Source of the DNA: Pseudoscleropodium purum
Taxonomy: Eukaryota; Streptophyta; Bryopsida; Hypnales; Brachytheciaceae
Length of the DNA: 64,000 nt
Assembly (NCBI GenBank): GCA_963969395.1
Contig: OZ017804.1
Location: 3,472,001-3,536,000 of the forward strand
Direction: 5' to 3'
Each line of letters opens with the position of its first letter. Position 1 is the stretch's first letter. The position numbers were made by a program, and so were the translations under genes. A model generated the notes under the pieces. That model was not told where the DNA came from. It made no database searches and saw only the letters and a program-made list of their open reading frames with translations. Shown piece after piece: positions 60,425-64,000 of the stretch.

Positions 60425-63400
60425 TTAGTCGTCCATGGGCCTTACGATTTTTACACTCTTGTATAAACGCCGCAAATCCTTCATAGCCTCTTCCTCTTTC
60501 TGAATGTTGCGGATGGGAGAAGGGTTAGCAATTTCTGGTTTATACCACCGATTGGGAGTCTCCGCGGATGGGGAAGCATGGTCAAAGCTCTGGCCGCTGC
60601 TTCCAGGTGCAGACATCATCAAGCCTAGGGGACTGGTTAGCTGAGGGCTGCCTCGTGATGTAATGGGCCGCTGCTGCGCTTTGTGTTGTTTTACCTGCAC
60701 AAAAACACTGAAACTGTCAGAAAATGAGCAAAAATCAGCGGTGAGACATACGACGCAGGACAACGACATGATTTCAAGAAAAAGAGTAGTCGTTAGACTT
60801 ATATGATCAGTCTATGGGAATATGATAAGAGGAAATAGATGTAGAATATACCTGCTGCACTTGGATATCCCGCAACAAAGGAGCAGAGGTCCCTGGAGAT
60901 CGTGCTGCCCAGGCAGGGGGGCTATTCTCTGGATGCAAACCCTGCGAGTGCCTTGAGGATACAACGGCAATAGGGGCCGAACTTCGAACAAACTCGCTGA
61001 GAGGTACTCGGAGCACACTTCCATCTATCTCATCGATTGCCGGCTCACTAGCTAGTTCACTACGACCCAAGTTCACCCTACTAGAACTAGATCCTACTGA
61101 ACTCGTCTTTGCAGAATTTAAGGTTGCGTGCGGAGTTCTTGTTTTTGCACTGGATCCTTCAGCTTTTTCCAAAATTGGGTTTCTCAAAACTGTAGATTTT
61201 CCTAAACTATTCACCTTTTTCATGGTCATTTCTGGAGGACTAATTCCTATTGTGACTTTCTCACGATTCAATGGATTGCCGACAGAGCTTAGCTTTGCAG
61301 ATGAACTGCTGGTAATCTCGATAGGACTAACTGCTGTTACCTTCGACTGGATCACCATTACACTCTGCTGGGTTTGTATGTCCCGCAATGATGCAGACCC
61401 CTTAGGAAGATGCATGCCTCCCCATGCTGGACCATCAGCTTTCGGAACGGGAGGTGGAGGTGGCATTAGTGGTTTGGGTGGGGCTTCCAGTGCTCCGCTG
61501 AGAAACATGGAGAGCCCGCCCTTTTTCGCTTTCTTTTTAAACGATGACTTCGGTGTGTGGGCATTTGTCCAAGAGTCGGATGAAGTAGCTAAACTGGTGG
61601 CAGAAAACCCTGAAATTTCCTTGAATCCCGCGGATTGAAATGACTGTCTCCGAGGAATCTCAGGCTCAGACATACATGGTGCCGAAGGAGAAGGCTGACT
61701 AGGTTCTCCTATGCTCTCCAGTAAAGAAATCTGTTGTAAAGTTTCCTGCCAAGTAAATAAAGAGGCCATTACATTAGCAGCATATAACAAGACTCTTGGC
61801 AATTGGAAAAAGGAAAAACATTTAGGCAATAACGTGCTTATCACGAAACTGATAATAATACCTGAAGGTCGAAGTCTTCATCTTTATTTGCGTCCTTAGA
61901 TTTCACAGCTGGAGGAGAATCAACAATCTGTCCACGTCCTGCTGAACCTTTGCCCTTTCTTCGCCCGGCACGGGCACCATGTTTGGCAGTGGTCGCACTT
62001 TCTCCTTCACCTGCCGCAGTCTTGATATCTTTACCTACAGGGTTACTATTAATCTTTGGCACTGCTATTTCTGGGGGTAATACTCCAGACTCGAGCAATG
62101 ACAGAGAAATCTCTAACTCGGGCTTCGACAGAAGCTTGGCCAACTGTTGGCTATCAAGATAATGACCCTTCCGCTGTTTTAACTCAAGCGCCTCAATTTG
62201 TTGCAGCTTCTTCCGCACAGCTCTTAATTGTTTAGCTACTGCATCCTCTCCTCTTGAGTCTCCGGAGAGCAAGAAACCTTCACTTGGTGTCTTCTCTCCT
62301 ATTAAATCTAGCTCCCCGCTCCCAACCCGCAAATTGCGTATCCGTGAGTCACCACAAGTATCACTCTCCTCTTCTTCACTGTCTATAACAACAGGGAGTG
62401 TCGCACTGGGCGTTGGTAGTAACCTCTGGCTCCATGGCTCATTGGATCTAGAGTCAAGAAGCTTCTCTAACTCGGCCAAAAGGGCAGCTGGTAATTGCCC
62501 ATAAGTTGAAGACGAGATGGTGAGGATGTAATCCAGATTACGGAGTACTAGATCCTGAAAGTGCGAGAAATGGATATAAGAAAATAAAATAGTAGGAGAA
62601 AACACTACAAAAACTAAACGTGAATCGTACGTAGTGAAGCCCAAGCCCACGGCTAGAATGGTGCGACATTCTTCAAAGAACCACAACCTCACGCCACAGG
62701 TTAGACAAAACCGTAACGGCAATTAAAACGAACTCTCAGATATCAACGGCCCTATATGAACCTTCGCTCTCGACACATTACACAACAGGACAAAAAATAT
62801 TACCATGTAACACACGTCCTACCTGTATCATTTAATACTGAAATGTGACTTGAATTGAAGAGAATGCTAAAGAGAGAGTTTTTCACCTCACAATATCGCT
62901 TTAAGTGATCTGCGTCAAGAGAATCTGCAAATTCAAGCAGTTGTAGAGCATTCTTGGGCTCTACAATGGACTCCGTGACGACCTTCTGACACAGGTCTTT
63001 CAAACTCGGTACACCTTCATCCATTCTACTCGGAGCTGCAGCGGCAACTGTCCCAGATTCCCCCTCCACCTCAGCATCTTCATCGGTAGATTCCTCACCT
63101 TCTCCAGTTGCCTTGGGTACTGCAAGCGCCTCACTGACTGGTTTTGTAGAATAAGTTGGAGCATACAGGGTAGCAACAGCCAACGAGTGAGTTTCTCCCA
63201 CAGACAAACTTTTGATATGTTTTGCGCCGTGAACACGAACAGGAGACGGAACATCTGCCTTGTTGTCTTCACCGTCCCAGGCATAAACATTCCCAGTAAT
63301 AGTTGTAACTGCGGTACGATACTTGCCGGCTGCAACAGCCACAGCCTGACGGCCCAACATTGAAGATAGCTGCTCACAGGCGTAACAAACAGAAAGGTGT

Positions 63401-63813
63401 GCAAGTTATTAGCTCATAGTGCGAAGAAATGGGAACTATGTGATGAGAAAATTGGAACTCACAAGCTGTTGCACTTTGATATCTAAGGGACATGAGTAGA
63501 CAAACATAACGATTGTATCTAACGTCAGTGTCTGTAAAGGTAAGCGAATCCATGACTTTCATAGGTTGAAAATAAACAAAAGACTCAGTCTCACCTGGTG
63601 AGGATGCAGATGTGGATCAGCAGACACCCAGTAGAAAATTAGACCATCCTCAGTGACTAATGTACTATGAGTCATGCCAGCTGCAATGGCAACCACATGG
63701 AGACGACGATGATCCATTCGATGATATTTCAGTGGATGAGGCCCTTTCTTTTTGGTGTCTCGAGCAACGACCACACGGCGTGGAGTCACCATCTTGTAAC
63801 CCCACGTCATTAC
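60425..63813 (-). CDS. RCC1/BTB domain protein, IBtk-like (AT3G03790 type), C-terminal 852 residues, partial
   Basis: Minus-strand gene cut by the window edge. Exons: 63595-63813, 62887-63369, 61862-62554, 60852-61745, 60425-60694. All junctions have GT/AG signals and phase 0, so the reading frame joins cleanly (73+161+231+298+89 residues). The first two exons carry RCC1 repeats (VAIAAGMTHSTLVTEDGLIFYW; VAVAAGKYRTAVTTITGNVYAWDG). The second and third carry a BTB/BACK-like segment (NALQLLEFADSLDADHLKRYCE joined to DLVLRNLDYIL). The third ends in a basic RAGRRKGKGSAGRG stretch. The fourth has poly-Pro and two copies of a W...SLRDIQ.QQ motif; the last has a third (SPIRNIQKEEEAMKDL). The family has ankyrin repeats upstream, outside the window. 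Likely an adaptor or regulator; biochemical role in plants unknown. No breaks were seen. Confidence 0.85.
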
Positions 63814-64000
63814 CTGATCAAGAACCACTATCAGCAAGTAAGCAGACACTGAATAAAAAATAATGTAATTACCATTTAAAAAGACAGAAAGAAGTAAGAA
63901 CATAATTTGGACGAATAAGATTACAGACAATCACGTGAACAAATTGAATGATGCTGAACTACAAAATAGGAGAACCATTGAGTCATCTGGATCACGGTTA
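63814..64000 (-). other. Intron of the RCC1/BTB gene
   Basis: AT-rich sequence upstream of the acceptor (CTTGATCAG ending at 63814 on the minus strand). No exon was recognised before the window edge. Confidence 0.6.

Noticed and set aside
1..64000. tRNA, rRNA and CRISPR-like arrays
   Set aside because: No cloverleaf-like A/B box pair, rRNA stretch or regularly spaced repeat-spacer pattern was seen; the tandem repeats present have no unique spacers.

Overview
The window is nuclear DNA from a land plant. The evidence is an S-adenosylmethionine decarboxylase gene with the plant-specific tiny/small upstream-ORF leader, the spliced C-terminal part of an RCC1/BTB (IBtk-like, Arabidopsis AT3G03790-type) gene, a chromodomain Ty3/gypsy element, a Stowaway-type MITE and CCCTAAA telomere-type motifs. 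I cannot name the species. Most of the window is AT-rich, repeat-derived DNA. The two genes that look functional are the two clearly non-repetitive, higher-GC islands.

Layout. 1-166 is a repeat fragment with a perfect inverted copy at 27562-27727. 167-11750 looks like one 11.6-kb mobile element bounded by the 10-bp inverted ends CAGGGTTGAC/GTCAACCCTG. It carries three large decayed genes: a RING protein on the minus strand, a paralogue of that protein's N-terminus on the plus strand, and a protein-kinase-like gene on the plus strand. A GC-rich array of GGCGGACG/CGTCCGCC words sits at each end of the element and directly upstream of each gene. About 13.9-15.1 kb holds a dead PiggyBac (PGBD) transposase. 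15.1-22.2 kb has only small tandem repeats. 22.25-22.51 kb is a MITE. About 22.9-25.7 kb is a ruined Ty3/gypsy pol. 27.56-28.12 kb holds the 109-bp tandem repeat and a Stowaway MITE.

28.8-31.4 kb is the SAMDC gene on the minus strand, with its leader introns, tiny uORF, spliced 49-residue small uORF, main ORF and a probable 3'-UTR intron. 31.4-38.8 kb contains a three-copy MITE family and a solo-LTR-like segment. 38.85-45.11 kb is a complete but dead Ty3/gypsy chromovirus with LTRs and a CTTAG target duplication. 46.36-47.89 kb is a Tc1-type element with inverted repeats and TA duplications. 52.1-59.1 kb contains a long diverged direct repeat. 59.25-59.52 kb is a long-TIR MITE. 60.4-63.8 kb is the RCC1/BTB gene, which runs off the right edge.

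How it fits together. SAMDC and the RCC1/BTB gene are independent host loci. The 167-11750 element is the best candidate for an undescribed system: its ends and its gene promoters carry the same CpG-rich motif array, no known transposase is visible in it, and almost all its premature stops are explained by C-to-T transitions.
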